Positions 49,800 through 61,490 of a stretch of 64,000 nucleotides of DNA are shown here, in pieces. The notes beneath the pieces were generated by a model that searched no databases, had not been told where the DNA came from, and saw only the letters and a list, made by a program, of their open reading frames with translations. The stretch lies in assembly GCA_027627225.1 (NCBI GenBank), contig CM051036.1:36354426-36418425 (forward strand), in the 5' to 3' direction. Made by a program: the position numbers and the translations under genes. The stretch comes from Congeria kusceri. Its lineage: Eukaryota; Mollusca; Bivalvia; Myida; Dreissenidae. The first letter of the stretch is position 1. Each line of letters starts with the position of its first letter.

Positions 49800-50799
49800 C
49801 TGGTTGGCGAGTAGTATCCGTGATTTTTTAGTAGTTTTTCTTTATTTTCAATCGCGTAAGTAACTCTTTTAAAGAAAAACTTTTTGCACTATACAGTTTG
49901 GCTCCTTCTGTAAATATCTTATCGTGACGTCATATGTTTTTTTCCATATAAGGGGCTCCAAAGGGGTAATCAATAAGCATTACTTGAAGCAATAAAACTA
50001 GTAGTATCCGTGATTTTTCCTTGCAATTGAAAATGCGATTTGTGTGCTACAAACCTCAAGATTTTAATCACTCTATACTATTCTACATTATAATACCTAC
50101 ACCATAATGATGTAATATGATTAAATTCTATGCCAGATTAACGGTGATAATGCGACTACAAAAATAAGTGGATGACGGATAAAAGGGGCTTTTGATTACC
50201 CCTTTGGCGCCCCTTAAAAATTTGCTGATTGTAAACGGGAGATAACCATGTTATTATCGTAGTAGACGCTTCCCCTGCATTGAAATTTTGTCAAAATCGT
50301 CCCGAAACTAGCCGTACAATTTAGCAAACATATTAAAATTGCCTTTTTTTGTTAATATTTTCTTTTAGTAAACATTTTGCGATTGCAATTGTTGATTTTT
50401 TAAAGAAAATCTTTTCACGAAGAATGCGTTTTGAATAAATGGATGGTGGTGTTTAAATACTAAAATTGCTGCTTTATGTGAATAACCTAGCGATCACCCT
50501 TGGTAAACCGAAAATAGCGAAGTACAAGATAAAAATAGGGGTCCAATTATAGATTAATGCGCATGCGCAAAGACGTGCGCGTAAATGCCCCGCGAGGAGT
50601 TAAGTTGTTTTGAGATTTTTTTAACAAAAATGTAAATATCTTGAAAAATATGAAGTTTAGGAGACTTCAATTTATTCTGCGTTTGGAACAGTTGCTAGGT
50701 GATGTGTGTAAACTCAACATTCAATGATGGAGAGCTTTTACACCTATTAATATTCAAATCACGGATACTGCTAGTTCACGGATACTACTCGCCAACCAG
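49800..50799. mobile_element. 1,000-bp TA-flanked TIR element (Tc1/mariner-like, non-autonomous)
   Basis: CTGGTTGGCGAGTAGTATCC at 49800 is exactly mirrored at 50799 (GGATACTACTCGCCAACCAG). TA flanks both sides (49798-49799 and 50800-50801). AGTATCCGTGATTTTT recurs at about 49813 and 50000 and inverted near 50765, giving subterminal repeats. An internal inverted pair, AAGGGGCTCCAAAGGGGTAA (about 49950) against TTACCCCTTTGGCGCCCCTT (about 50196), would fold the centre. No transposase. Confidence 0.75.
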
Positions 50800-50801
50800 T
50801 A

Positions 50802-52500
50802 TGCTTATTAACCTGTATTTTACATTTTATTTGAATCGCGGTAATCATAAAGTCATGACGTCAAAATAATGACGTCATTTCAAAGTTTAGAGCCAGCCAT
50901 CGATGACGGTCCGTTTTATTTACTGTGTTAAATCGGACCCCAAAAAGTAGTCCTTCACCGTGAGTGATATAGGGATATATCTCGCCGATATTTTTCTGTA
51001 TTTCACTACTTAGCATTAAAAAAATATATGTATAATATAATATATAATTATATATAGTGATCGACTATCCAGTTTTCGGGGCATACACAGTTGTCGGGGC
51101 ATTTTGCCTTGTCACCGCTTACGTCATCGCTCGCGCGCTTGACTGAAATATTATGTTTTGGTTGTTTGACAGTTAAACAGCTCTTTGTTTACCCCCGAAA
51201 ACTTTTTTGTTTCGTCACAATCAAATTGGTCGACCGTGTCCTGACGCAAAGGCTAAAAACAATGATGTGGGAAGTACTGTGAATGTGTTTAAGATACCAG
51301 GAAAAGTGAATAGGATTGTACTATCATATTTTCATGAATATATATCAAGAACAAAATAACACACGTTCCACCACTCATTATGTAGCTTTGCGAAAACTGG
51401 GTGGACCATCATTTATATAGTAAAAGCGGACCATGTACCTTTACTCAAAAAGTTTAAATAAACGTAAGAACGAATCTGATAAATCAACGTTCATTTCTCA
51501 AATGGTCATATGTGTAACTAGAGCTATCGTTAGAAGTGATTAATACCCACCCCCACATACAGTTTTGACAAAGATGAAAATGTTTGCAGTGGTGATGTTT
51601 TGACACAGAACAATAATGTTGACGGACAAAATGACCGTTCATAAAGACGAAAACAGGGATTAAAATGCAAGAGAAAGAGTACAATATTTGCGTTCGTGGA
51701 GCTTAGACACAGAACAATGTTTTGACTAACTAAAAATGGTTTGCATAAGAGGAAAAACGGGCTTGAAATTTAAAAAGAAGAGCACAATATATATCCTCTG
51801 GACAACTACCGGTATGTTGAACCTTGACCTTTGATGCGTTCAGGTTGAACAGGTTTAAGATATTCTTTTTGTAGGACGTTTTAGGAAGAAGAAAACACGT
51901 TCGTTTTATATTCGATAATCGTCTTTCTGTCTTCTGGTAACAGTTTCTTCGTTAATGGGAGCGGAATACACAATATTGTAGTATCATAATAAACATTGCG
52001 TAACCGTTGCTTTGATCTGTATTTACTTTCTTTTAATTAGGCATACTAAGACTCACAGAACGTATATCAGCATGCCAAGAGTATTTCGGAAGAAGTAATA
52101 TTATAATTGAGAGCGTTGAGTCGAGACCATTGCGGTTCCAAGAAAACGCTTCTGAAAAGGGTTGCGAACAAGCGCTGCGCCAGACGGAGCCGTCCATTTT
52201 TGAATTTGAGGTTAATGTTAGCTTAAAGAAGAAATATAACAAATGACTAATATTTGTGACTAAACTGAAGAAATACGTGCCAAGGGAAAGTTGTCATAAC
52301 TTTGCTACACCATACCACCAGCACCCGGCGCTGGTTTACAGAATTTGTTAAGAATCACAAATAGACTTAGACTCGGGAAAAATACCTCAGATTGTGAAAA
52401 TATACGGGTACGAATGTTGATTATTACAATGACAAATAGTTTTAAAAAAAAAGATGTAATTAGAGATGACGAAATATACCAAGATAGATTCAACCTTTAA
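50802..52500. other. Upstream region of the CYLD-like gene, no gene seen
   Basis: It contains two CRE-type palindromes (see the separate entry), TA-rich repeats at 51020-51060 and GGGGCAT direct repeats near 51078. No coding sequence was recognised on either strand. The promoter of the plus-strand CYLD-like gene should lie in or after this stretch. Confidence 0.4.
50856..50877. promoter_or_regulatory. Paired TGACGTCA palindromes (CRE-like)
   Basis: Two perfect TGACGTCA octamers stand at 50856-50863 and 50870-50877, start to start 14 bp apart. TGACGTCA is the consensus CREB/ATF site. They lie about 2 kb before the CYLD-like start codon and just outside a TIR element, so they may equally be transposon debris. 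Confidence 0.3.
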
Positions 52501-52552
52501 GCGCTCTTTATTCTTAGTCTTAAGTCTAAGAATATGTTGTTATACGCGGGCC
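52501..52552 (-). mobile_element. Solo terminal repeat of the GGGCCC MITE family
   Basis: The reverse complement reads GGCCCGCGTATAACAAC and then ATATTCTTAGACTTAAGAC and TAAGAATAAAGAGC, matching the ends of the MITE at 55860-56115 and the expanded one at 12319. The rest of the element is not found nearby. Confidence 0.6.
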
Positions 52553-52844
52553 TATGGTTTGGACCGTTTTCGCCCGCATTCGAATGTGCGAGATTATTTC
52601 TACATTTGTCTTGGATGACCGATGTGATCAGAGTGACGTTGTTGTAAGATTGGTTACGTAGTCGTAATACACAATATTTCTATGTAATTTCTGGTTTCCG
52701 GATCACCACTTCACTTCGTTGGAACCTGGATTGACCCGAGACCGATTTGACTCGCATTTCGATAGGGCGATGTTTGGAATTGTTTGGGTTTTCCCACTAT
52801 CCCAGTTTCCATTACTAATAGTTAATGTACAATTTAAATCAAAT

Positions 52845-55764
52845 ATGGCAAGCGAAAAGTATTGTATTTTGTTGAGAAATTGCGTCGGCAAAAAGAAAGA
52901 AAAGGGTTTGATTAAGTCGACGACATCGAAAGTAGATATTTTGCCAGGAAGTTTACTTTTATTTATCTTTAACGACCCGGACCATTCTTCGAATCAAAAT
53001 ATATGTGTATTAGAAACTTTAGATACGGAAAACGTTGAAGTTAGATGTAGTTCTGAGGATTTTAATTGTATAACTAAGGAGGAGTATGAATTACTTCTTT
53101 GTATACCAACCTGTAATGAACGTATGACTATTTACTTAGATAAGAATTGGTTAAAAGAAGGTTTAGATTTAAAACTAAATGATTATGTAGACGTGTATGA
53201 CAAAGCTTCATCAAGAGACCTACTTGGAATTATAAGATATAAAGGACTAGTGGGCGACATCAAGGGTATACATTTTGGAGTTGAATATATTGTAAGTATT
53301 GCTTTGATGGTTACAACTTACATAACACGTATAATACATCCATAATTGTTGTTTACTTTTATAAAACTAAGCACATGATAAAGAACACATACACAACATA
53401 ACACATAGTTGCAACATGCACTGTGTTTTTTCCCCAGCTTTGGGAACAAGTCTGGTAACTGTAACAGGTGCTGGTAAGTTCGGTAAATCACATGAGTTCG
53501 GTAAAATTATTTTTAGAATAGGTGAGCTATCCTACGATCGACTGAATTGGTCAAAGTTTTATTTAAAAAATCTTGTAACTTCAAAACTACATAAGTTATT
53601 CACTTGAAACTTGAAGTATGTATACCTTTGTCATCAACTCTAGTATCAGGGTCAACATTACCCATAACTCTTTTTTGTATTTTGACAGAGTTATGCCCCT
53701 TTTTCACAGATATTTTCTGGTTGAAGTTTATATTCAAAAGTTTTGTAACTTCAAAACTACATAAGTTATTCACTTGAAACTTCGAACTAACCTTTGTCAT
53801 CAACTCTATCAGGGGCAACATTACCCATAACTCTGTATTTTGACAGAGTTATGCACAATTTTTCCATAGATTTTGTGGTTAAAGTTTTTGTTCCAAAAAT
53901 GTTTAAGCTATACAAGGCTTCACTTAAAAGTTTTGTATTTTAACAAATTAATGTCCCTTCCACTATCCAAAATATGTATCAACTGAAATACTTCGAATAG
54001 TCGAGCACGCTGTCCTCTGACAACTCTTGTATATAGTAAAGGCTTAGGTGAGTTCGGTAAATTAATTTTAATAGGTGTTATTCACACCAAGTTGTCGGAG
54101 GTGTTAGCGTGTTTTTAATACATGGGCTGTAATCATTGGCAGCACAGAAAATGCGGACCATCTGGTTAGTGTAAATAATTTCTATTATTTAAAAAAAAAA
54201 TTAAAAAATTATGCATTCAATAAAGAGAATAAAAATGCATTATTAAAAAAACAACTAAATATTATGTATAATCTGTGAATGTGTTTGATTTATAATATTA
54301 TTGTTTATAAACATATTCAATATTATTCAAATTAACTGTTATTATTGTTCATTATTAATAATATTTATATATTTTCTATTGTAGGTATCACACATGACTA
54401 GTACAAAGATATGCAACATGGACGGTTAATCCTTGCTTATTTTTTCTCTGAAAATATGTTAAATGTGATCATTTTTTTATATTATGATTTACTGTATTCC
54501 TCAGATGTGTTAATATGTATTTGCTATGTGTATGTACATGTATTGTGTATTTGCTTTGTGTGCGTTCCTTGTGTGTGTTCTCCTAGTCAATGTGCTTATT
54601 TTTTCAAATTAAACAAATAATAAATAAAATATATTTGTTTATAATATCAATGTGCTTATTATTTTTAATGTGAACATTTGTTTTGATAAAGTTCAAATTA
54701 AAAAAATAATAAATCATATATTTGTTTGTAATGTTGATGTGCTTATTTTTTATTGTGAAAATGTGTTATGATTATGACAAATAAAATAAACAATTTAAGT
54801 ATATATTGTCTTTACACTCTGACAACCTTTCAGCTAACAAAGACCTATTGCCGACTCTTGAATATCAAAATACCACACTCACCTATGCCTTTACTACCCG
54901 GTTTATAAAAACAATTTTACTGTATTTGTCATTTACCAAACTTACTGTAAACCTCCATAACCGTCCCATTATGAATGCTTGAATGTGTTATTTAAATGAC
55001 ACTGATAGAGAAAAAAAGGATAGAAATTCAACTCATTAATTAGTGAAATCATGCTTAGTGAGAAACAAAATTAAGGAAATTTAACTCATTAATTAGTGAC
55101 ATTTTTGTTGAACCCACTTTTTCGCTTCAGAGAGAATACCATGAAAAACCATGTGACAGTATTACTTATGATATATTATAGCAACTAAGTCATATAACAA
55201 GTAGTATAACATCTCATGATAGAAGTTCTAGTGATCCCTCAGTAGGTTGATGTTGATGTGAACGAACATGTATAAAGGAAATACAAACTGTTTCTATTTA
55301 TAATTTAAGAAAATATATATGGAATATCTATTGTGCATGTGTTGTTTTCATTGAAAGATGTGTTTTCACAACTTACCATTCCTAAAAGCTGTTCATGAAA
55401 TAGACTTAAGAGAAGATGTGATTCCTATATCCATGTAATCGTTTTATTTGTTCTTGAATTTCAGTATGATCATGGAAAAGGAATAAGTGATGGTGTATTT
55501 CGTAAAGCAAGATATTTCACATGTGCACCAGAGTGTGCTGTTTTTGTCGGGCTACACAGAATAAGAAAACACAACAAACCTCTCCAGACAGAAGAGGCCA
55601 CTGGTGCAGCAGGGGCAACTAATTTTTCGAACAAATTGAACTTAAAGATCAGTGATCGGGTAATTTGGTGGAGCGATAATGGTCCTGAACATGGGACGGT
55701 CAAGTGGATTGGACTGCTACCGGACACTAGATCTGCGGATGACGTAACAGTAGGAGTAGAGTTT
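52845..55764 (+). CDS. CYLD: CYLD-like deubiquitinase, first two recognised coding exons (partial gene)
   Basis: The exons are 52845-53291 (149 codons) and 55465-55764 (100 codons). Both are phase 0 with GTAAGT donors and a TTTCAG acceptor. The start is AATATGGCA; an in-frame ATG at 52770 is possible but lengthens the N-terminus beyond what the family needs. Residues 55-110 resemble the CYLD N-terminus (YELLLCIPTCNERMTIY). The first CAP-Gly domain spans about 112-182 and crosses the splice (FGVEYI, then GISDGVFRKARYFTC and AVFV). A second starts at about 209 (RVIWWSDNG, HGTVKWIGLLPD, VGVEF) and is cut by the next donor. CYLD is a K63/Met1-ubiquitin-specific protease that restrains NF-kB signalling; its CAP-Gly domains bind partners such as NEMO or microtubules. 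The USP catalytic domain would lie beyond the window, so enzymatic function is inferred. Confidence 0.78.
53292..55464 (+). other. Intron 1 of the CYLD-like gene
   Basis: About 53540-54040 holds two to three degenerate repeats (AACTTCAAAACTACATAAG, CATTACCCATAACTC, TTTTGACAGAGTTATGC) and ends with GTCGAGCACGCTGTCCTCTG, the same terminal sequence that makes up the 34-bp minisatellite at 56758. About 54180-54790 is very AT-rich with repeated TGTGCTTATT. AACTCATTAATTAGTGA occurs twice near 55030 and 55080. No extra exon was recognised. Confidence 0.55.
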
Positions 55765-55859
55765 GTAAGTGTGGCAGGTTACTTATGAGTATTTCACTGA
55801 AATTCTTAAATAAGAAATAATGAACAATTATTAGGATCACTGAAACCTCCAAGAGTCCG

Positions 55860-56115
55860 GGGCCCTCATTCACCTACCTATTCTTAGACTCAAGATTAAG
55901 AACAAAGAATATTCTTGTAAGACCGCTGTAAATTTAAATATTACTTGGTACTTGGTATTCACTACCTCTAATTATAACATTCTTATTTAGAACAATTTGT
56001 TAATGACATAAGCAACATTTGTACAAGCATATTTGTAAACTTACAAAGATTCTTTCTTGAGTAGAAGTCTATTCTTTATTCTTAAGTCTGAGAATGGGTT
56101 GGTGAGTACGGACCC
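55860..56115. mobile_element. Intact MITE (256 bp) in CYLD-like intron 2
   Basis: GGGCCCTCATTCACC at the left and GGTGAGTACGGACCC at the right are inverted. Further in, CTATTCTTAGACTCAAGATT pairs with a mirrored AATCAAG/CTTAAGTCTGAGAATGG region. The interior is AT-rich without coding capacity. This is the reference copy for the expanded copies at 12319 and 34125 and for the solo end at 52501. Confidence 0.75.
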
Positions 56116-56129
56116 AAAGACCCTTCTTT

Positions 56130-56335
56130 GGATTGGGGCAGAATGGACTGCTACACTAACACTGCCAATGACTTACCGTAGGAGTAGAGTTTGCATGTTT
56201 TGCGGGTTAGCTTTTAGTATGTGTTTTAACATTATTCACTCATAAGCATTTAATTACAATTCTGATAGTACAACAAATGTAAAAAAATATTTTAGGATCA
56301 CTGCAACCTCCAGAGTCAAGAGTCCATTCTTTACA
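56130..56335 (+). pseudogene. Decayed duplicate of the CYLD-like exon 2 tail and following intron
   Basis: GATTGG, ATGGACTGCTACAC and TAGGAGTAGAGTTTG recapitulate the last about 70 bp of exon 2 (55695-55764), and the following bases match the start of the intron, including TTAGGATCACTG-AACCTCC (55832 versus 56293). The donor GT is changed (TTTGCATG for TTTGTAAG) and the frame is broken. The MITE lies between the two copies. Confidence 0.65.
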
Positions 56336-56356
56336 CTCAACAGATTTTCACCATTT

Positions 56357-57200
56357 TTAGCTTGTTTTCAAAGAAAAGGCAAGCTATTCTATGGCATCGG
56401 AGCTGGCATCGTCATCCGGGCTAGGTTAAAGTTTCCCGTTAAGCGTGTTTCTCAGGAAGGCCTTGACGGATCATTCGAACTTCAATCATTTATGCCCAAT
56501 ATCAACTTTTGATTTCCATTCTCGAACTCAAGTATAAATCTTCTTACATTATAGATATCCTAAAGCAATTCTGTACTTGTGATTGCATTTTTTGTCAAGG
56601 ACAAGGACACTGTTACTAAAAATAGATAAAAAACCCAACAGTTTCTGCTCAATAACTCGAGAACAAATTGAAATATTTTAATGAAACTCATTTTATAGAT
56701 ACAGTATAGCAAAACATTGCATGAGATAAAATGCCAGTATCACTGACAAGTAGAAGAAAGGTCGAGCGTGTTGTCCTCTGACAGTACAAGAAAGGTCGAG
56801 CGTGTTGTCCTCTGACAGTACAAGAAAGGTCGAGCGTGTTGTCCTCTGACAGTACAAGAAAGGTCGAGCGTGTTGTCCTCTGACAGTACAAGAAAGGTCG
56901 AGCGTGTTGTCCTCTGACAGTACAAGAAAGGTCGAGCGTGTTGTCCTCTGACAGTACAAGAAAGGTCGAGCGTGTTGTCCTCTGGCAGTACAAGAAAGGT
57001 CGAGCGTGTTGTCCTCTGGCAGTACAAGAAAGGTCGAGCGTGTTGTCCTCTGACAGTACAAGAAAGGTCGAGCGTGTTGTCCTCTGACAGTACAAGAAAG
57101 GTCGAGCGTGTTGTCCTCTGACAGTACAAGAAAGGTCGAGCGTGTTGTCCTCTGACAGTACAAGAAAGGTCGAGCGTGTTGTCCTCTGACAGCTCTTGTT
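56357..57200 (+). mobile_element. Third repeat family with left hairpin and amplified right end
   Basis: The left hairpin TAGCTTGTTTTC-AAA-GAAAA-GG-CAAGCTA is at about 56358-56387. The right end GTCGAGCGTGTTGTCCTCTG, ACAGCTCTTGTT closes at about 57200. Before it the terminal sequence is repeated many times (next entry). The same right end, in single copy, closes the repeat in CYLD-like intron 1 near 54030. The layout is Helitron-like, but there is no clear CTRR end. Confidence 0.5.
56758..57193. repeat. 34-bp minisatellite, about 13 copies
   Basis: The unit is GTCGAGCGTGTTGTCCTCTG followed by ACAGTACAAGAAAG. Copies are almost identical (ACAG/GCAG variant in two). The overlapping minus-strand frames of 129 to 225 codons come from the repeat and are not genes. 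Confidence 0.92.
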
Positions 57201-58348
57201 ATGGCAGTGCTTTATATTTTTTTGAAAAGCTTGAGCAGGAATTTTAGTAGATTTTGAAAAACAAGTAGTCAAATGACCCCTGATTGGAAATAGTGATGGG
57301 GTCAAAATGTAAATTTCAGTGGTCAAAATACTGAAATAACAGAAATTTCCATCGTGCATATTCATTTAATGCTCTGCAAATGGTAATACATTTAATAAAG
57401 GTTAAGAATGTGAAATAAAACACACACACAAACCATTTGTATGATAACAGATATCATTTTCAAATTGAAGTTGGAGTAACCAATTACAATGCATCAAAAT
57501 GAAGCAAAGCAAATTATATGCTGGCGTCAACACCCTGTAAATTGCAATTTTCTTGCTCCCAACGCAGGATTCTGCAATCTGCATGTATTGAAATCTCCGA
57601 CATTTCTAAGATTGTGATGCAACACTATTACGATATAATTTGGGTGATACAAATTATTGTTTTGAAGCATATTGAGTGAAAATGGTTTCTTTTCGGGAAG
57701 AAGTGACGCGAGCTAGCACTGGGATTTTATTTAATCAACTCTCAGTATTTGCAAGGTTTGTGCAATACACTGTGTTTTGTTGTCAACCATCTTACCACTG
57801 ATTGTATACCTAAGTAGGAAGTTTAAATTCAGACATTGAACATAAATGTTATGGAAATCTTACACTAGGAAGTAGTAAAATTATATATATGTTATCAATA
57901 TAAATTGGATTGATTACATTGCCAAACAGAGCATAAAAACAGCCTGTTGATCTGAAATATAGTTTGTTTATCAGTATTTAGACACATATTCGAATTTCAT
58001 GATAGTTTGAAAGTGCCTGCATTTATATCTTATTTTTTCATATTTTTTTTTGGATTTTGCATCGGCGCTTTTGTTATTTAACTAACCATGTTCTGTTCAT
58101 TCATATTATACTGAGCTTTGGGTTTAGCCTTTTTTTGCATGTGACAACTGAATGACAGTATATGATGAGAGATTCAAGTTTTAATTGATTCTTTAGCTGG
58201 AATTATTATCTCTGAGTTCAAGTTGATACCCAAGGCGATATTTTTTTAGTTCATGAAATTCTGAATTCTGTTAAAATTAAACACAATGTACATTTCTATT
58301 TTTGGTTAATTAATTGTGTGGTTTAAGAATTGTTAGTTTTATACAAAA
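57201..58348. other. No gene seen
   Basis: Intron or intergenic AT-rich sequence with CA repeats near 57420. No further CYLD exon, such as the third CAP-Gly or the USP Cys box, was found. Confidence 0.45.
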
Positions 58349-58566
58349 CTGCCTTGACGGAGGTCTGCGGTCTCTGAGTGCTTTCTAGTTAATAACTTGC
58401 TCCAACCTTGACGGAGGTCTGCGGTCTCTGAGTGCTTTCTAGTTAATAACTTGCTCGAACCTTGACGGAGGTCTGCGGTCTCTGAGTGCTTTCTAGTTAA
58501 TAACTTGCTCCAACCTTGACGGAGGTCTGCGGTCTCTAAGTGCTTTCTAGTTAATAACTTGCTCCA
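58349..58566. repeat. 54-bp tandem repeat, four copies
   Basis: The unit is CTTGACGGAGGTCTGCGGTC, TCTGAGTGCTTTCTAGTTAA, TAACTTGCTCCAAC. There are four nearly identical copies. The period is divisible by three, which gives the open frame on the minus strand. Confidence 0.9.
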
Positions 58567-58894
58567 ATATAACAATGTCCGTCTGCAGTGTTTCTTTCTC
58601 AAAGAGAACAATTTCCATCTGTAGTGTTTGTTTATTTCTCAAAGAGAACAATGTCCGTCTGCAGTGTTTCTTTATTTCTTTCTCAAAGAGAACAATTTCC
58701 ATCTGTAGTGTTTGTTTATTTCTCAAAGAGAACAATGTCCGCCTGCAGTGTTGCTTTATTTCTTTCTCAAAGAGAACAATTTGCATCTGTAGTGTTTGTT
58801 TATTTCTCAAAGAGAACAATGTCCGTCTGCAGTGTTTATTTCTTTCTCAAAGAGAACAATGTCCATCCACAGTGTTTCTTTCTTTCTCAAAGAC
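58567..58894. repeat. Tandem array based on TCTCAAAGAGAACAAT
   Basis: About nine copies alternate between CTCAAAGAGAACAATGTCC, GTCTGCAGTGTTTCTTTAT and a variant with ATTTCCATCTGTAGTG, giving a higher-order period near 90 bp. It abuts the left arm of the inverted repeat. The open frames across it on both strands are by-products. Confidence 0.85.
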
Positions 58895-59400
58895 ACCCCG
58901 TAGAATCATTGCGACCATAACGCGAGCGTTATGTGTAGAAAATATCGCAATGCAGCTTCCGTTTTGGTGTCAATATCATGAAATGGATGTTAGTGGTGAG
59001 TACGACTCTGTATTTTTGCTTATTAGAACTTGTGAGCGAGAATTAAACAAATCGGAGAATGCAGTTCGACACAAATATGTATATGCTTTACTCTATTTAT
59101 AAAAACTTAGAGAAAATTACAAAATTGTATCCTGTATATCTTTCGAAACGTTGACTGCTTCAATGTTGACAAAGAAAAATTAAACATTTTTGCAAATTTC
59201 AACGATTTTGGTACATTTTAACAAGTATTTGACCTATAAACATCATTGTTAAAAGAATGTTCATCAACTGCTACGCACAAATTGGCACCTTCGTTAAGGT
59301 ATGAGTTAAATGTTCCTTTTTGAAAATGTTATGGTTGCGAGGCACAACTTGTGGTGCCAGTGAATAGTTGTGGGGCTGATGTCAAGTTAAAAGCTAAGAG
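58895..59400 (+). repeat. Left arm of a large inverted repeat
   Basis: This matches the reverse complement of 61140-62400: AATCATTGCGACCATAACGC, TGCAGCTTCCGTT, TTGCTTATTAGAACTTGTGA, and GTTATGGTTGCGAGGCACAA toward the inner end. It is shorter than the right arm because the right arm has gained a minisatellite and a TIR insertion. Confidence 0.8.
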
Positions 59401-61139
59401 GAAAATTTAATAAAACCAAAGTTTCACCACAACCTGCTTATTATCTATCCAATGCGTTCCTCATTGTGGTTTTGAAATGGCTTTCATAAAAATATATCGT
59501 TTATAATAGCATTTTAGTGTAAGAAAATTAATTAGGTCTGTCTTGGATATTAACATTTTGTTACTTATCACTCTAAGTATACAGGGGGTATATTGCTTTG
59601 CAAATGTTTGTCCGGTGGTATGTGTGTATGTCGGTAGGTCAATAGACCAAATGTTTTTCGGATTTAAAATAGCCCCAATAACTGTAAATGTTTGTTCGTG
59701 TAATGACTTAGAAATCCTTGTGCATGATGAATATTTTGTTTGTTTAAATGCATTTATCCTGTTTCTATAATATACAGCAATAGACACATAATGACTGAGA
59801 ACGCCGACCCTGCTACGCGCCCGTGTGTCAAAAAAATGAGCAGCTATACAGGCCAAGTGTGAACCTCGGATCTTTACAAGAAAACAATCAATATGAGTTC
59901 AGTATGGCAACAAAAACAAGCACGGATTAGCTGAAGATGAAATATACAAATATAATACCTATCTTAATCAACATTGTAATTGTGAACACTAGTGTACGTA
60001 GTTATCAGTGCCATGTCTGGAGCTGGGCACTTGTTGAGAACTTTTTAAACACCAAACTCACATCATGCTAATGAAACTGTAGCCGCTATATATTACATGA
60101 TCTTGATGTAGTTCATAAATCATTCATACAATCGATTTTGATGTTTCCGACACAAACACTGATGTTAATTAGTTTGAAACAACGTTACATTATAACCAGT
60201 AACTTTTTAGCCATGTCCCAATGAGAATTATTAGTGCTTACAAAAATTTAACATTTGATTTACTGTGTTTATTAAGTTTTTCTGGTTAATCTAAAAAAAT
60301 GAAGATGTGAAATATTACAATCGTTGAGTTATGCTCACAGATGTCAAAATTGCTAAGTCAATTTGATTATTCAAAGGGCACCAATGACAATTCTTTTTGA
60401 TAAGCTGTATCTATTGCAACTACATGTATTTTTAGGTTACAAGAACATGCTAGTTGTGTTAAGTAACACTTTACAGGGATTTGTTATTCACTGTCCAAAT
60501 ATCAATAACAATCAAGTTTCACACCACAGTATTACTTATTGATTAAGTATTGATGAATTATGCTACGGTACTGAAAATGTGCGCGTGTTATTCCAATTTA
60601 ACTCCACTTATTAGGTATTGCTTTTGCAATGCATTTTTTCTCAGGTACGATTTTTTTATGTGTATGCTATTGTCAAATTGTAACAAGTGTCATCAACAAA
60701 CAATGCATAATGAATATAATATCAAAATATAAGTGAACACAAATAAATTGACAAAAGTAATTTACCTCTTCATGTATTTTATTTCAGTTTGCTCCAAACA
60801 ACAATTGAAAACATGTATGAATAAATAAAAATGTAATTATTGACATCAATGTAAAGAACAAACTTGATTTGGGCTATTTTTTAAGGGGATAAAACACAGG
60901 ATAAAACAAAAGATCTGTGATATTGGCGCAATGAAATTGTCCATGTATTCTCCGCTGTTGAGTTATATCAATTAAAGCTGAATGACTTTTCACAGAAGTA
61001 AAATGTGAATCGTTTGTTTGAGACTGCCAACATCTCCAGAACTTGACCTGAAACAAAAAACTACTACATAATTGTGCATGTAAAATTAACATTTGCAGTA
61101 TGGGTTTAGACCCAAAGTATATTGCTATAAATCCTATAG
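59401..61139. other. Spacer between the inverted-repeat arms, no recognised gene
   Basis: A 131-codon minus-strand frame (59461-59856) and a plus-strand frame (59543-59770) overlap each other. Neither shows a domain I recognise. The rest is AT-rich. Confidence 0.4.
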
Positions 61140-61145
61140 AGTAAC

Positions 61146-61490
61146 TTTACATCAGCACCACAACCATGCACTGACACCACAACCATGCACTGACACCACA
61201 ACCATGCACTGACACCACAACCATGCACTGACACCACAACCATGCACTGACACCACAACCATGCACTGACACCACAACCATGCACTGACACCACAACCAT
61301 GCACTGACACCACAACCATGCACTGACACCACAACCATGCACTGACACCACAACCATGCACTGACACCACAACCATGCACTGACACCACAACCATGCACT
61401 GACACCACAACCATGCACTGACACCACAACCATGCACTGACACCACAACCATGCACTGACACCACAACCATGCACTGACACCACAACATG
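61146..61490. repeat. 18-bp minisatellite, about 19 copies
   Basis: The unit is ACCACAACCATGCACTGAC-like with an 18-bp period and practically no variation. The left arm of the inverted repeat has only about one unit at the matching place (59355-59385). Three minus-strand frames over it are repeat by-products. Confidence 0.92.

Noticed and set aside
52305..52493. Possible signal-peptide exon 1 for CycB on the minus strand
   Set aside because: The hydrophobic frame begins with TTG, not ATG, and its best donor (GTAATA) is weak.
52719..52844. Longer N-terminus for the CYLD-like protein
   Set aside because: The frame opens at a TTG; the in-frame ATG at 52770 has a poorer context and CYLD similarity starts only after 52845.
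56758..57193. CRISPR-like array
   Set aside because: The 34-bp units are contiguous with no unique spacers, and the genome is animal.
56688..57365. 225-, 156- and 129-codon frames on the minus strand
   Set aside because: These are three reading frames of the same 34-bp minisatellite.
59461..59856. 131-codon minus-strand frame
   Set aside because: No recognisable domain, an overlapping opposite-strand frame, and a position inside a repeat structure.
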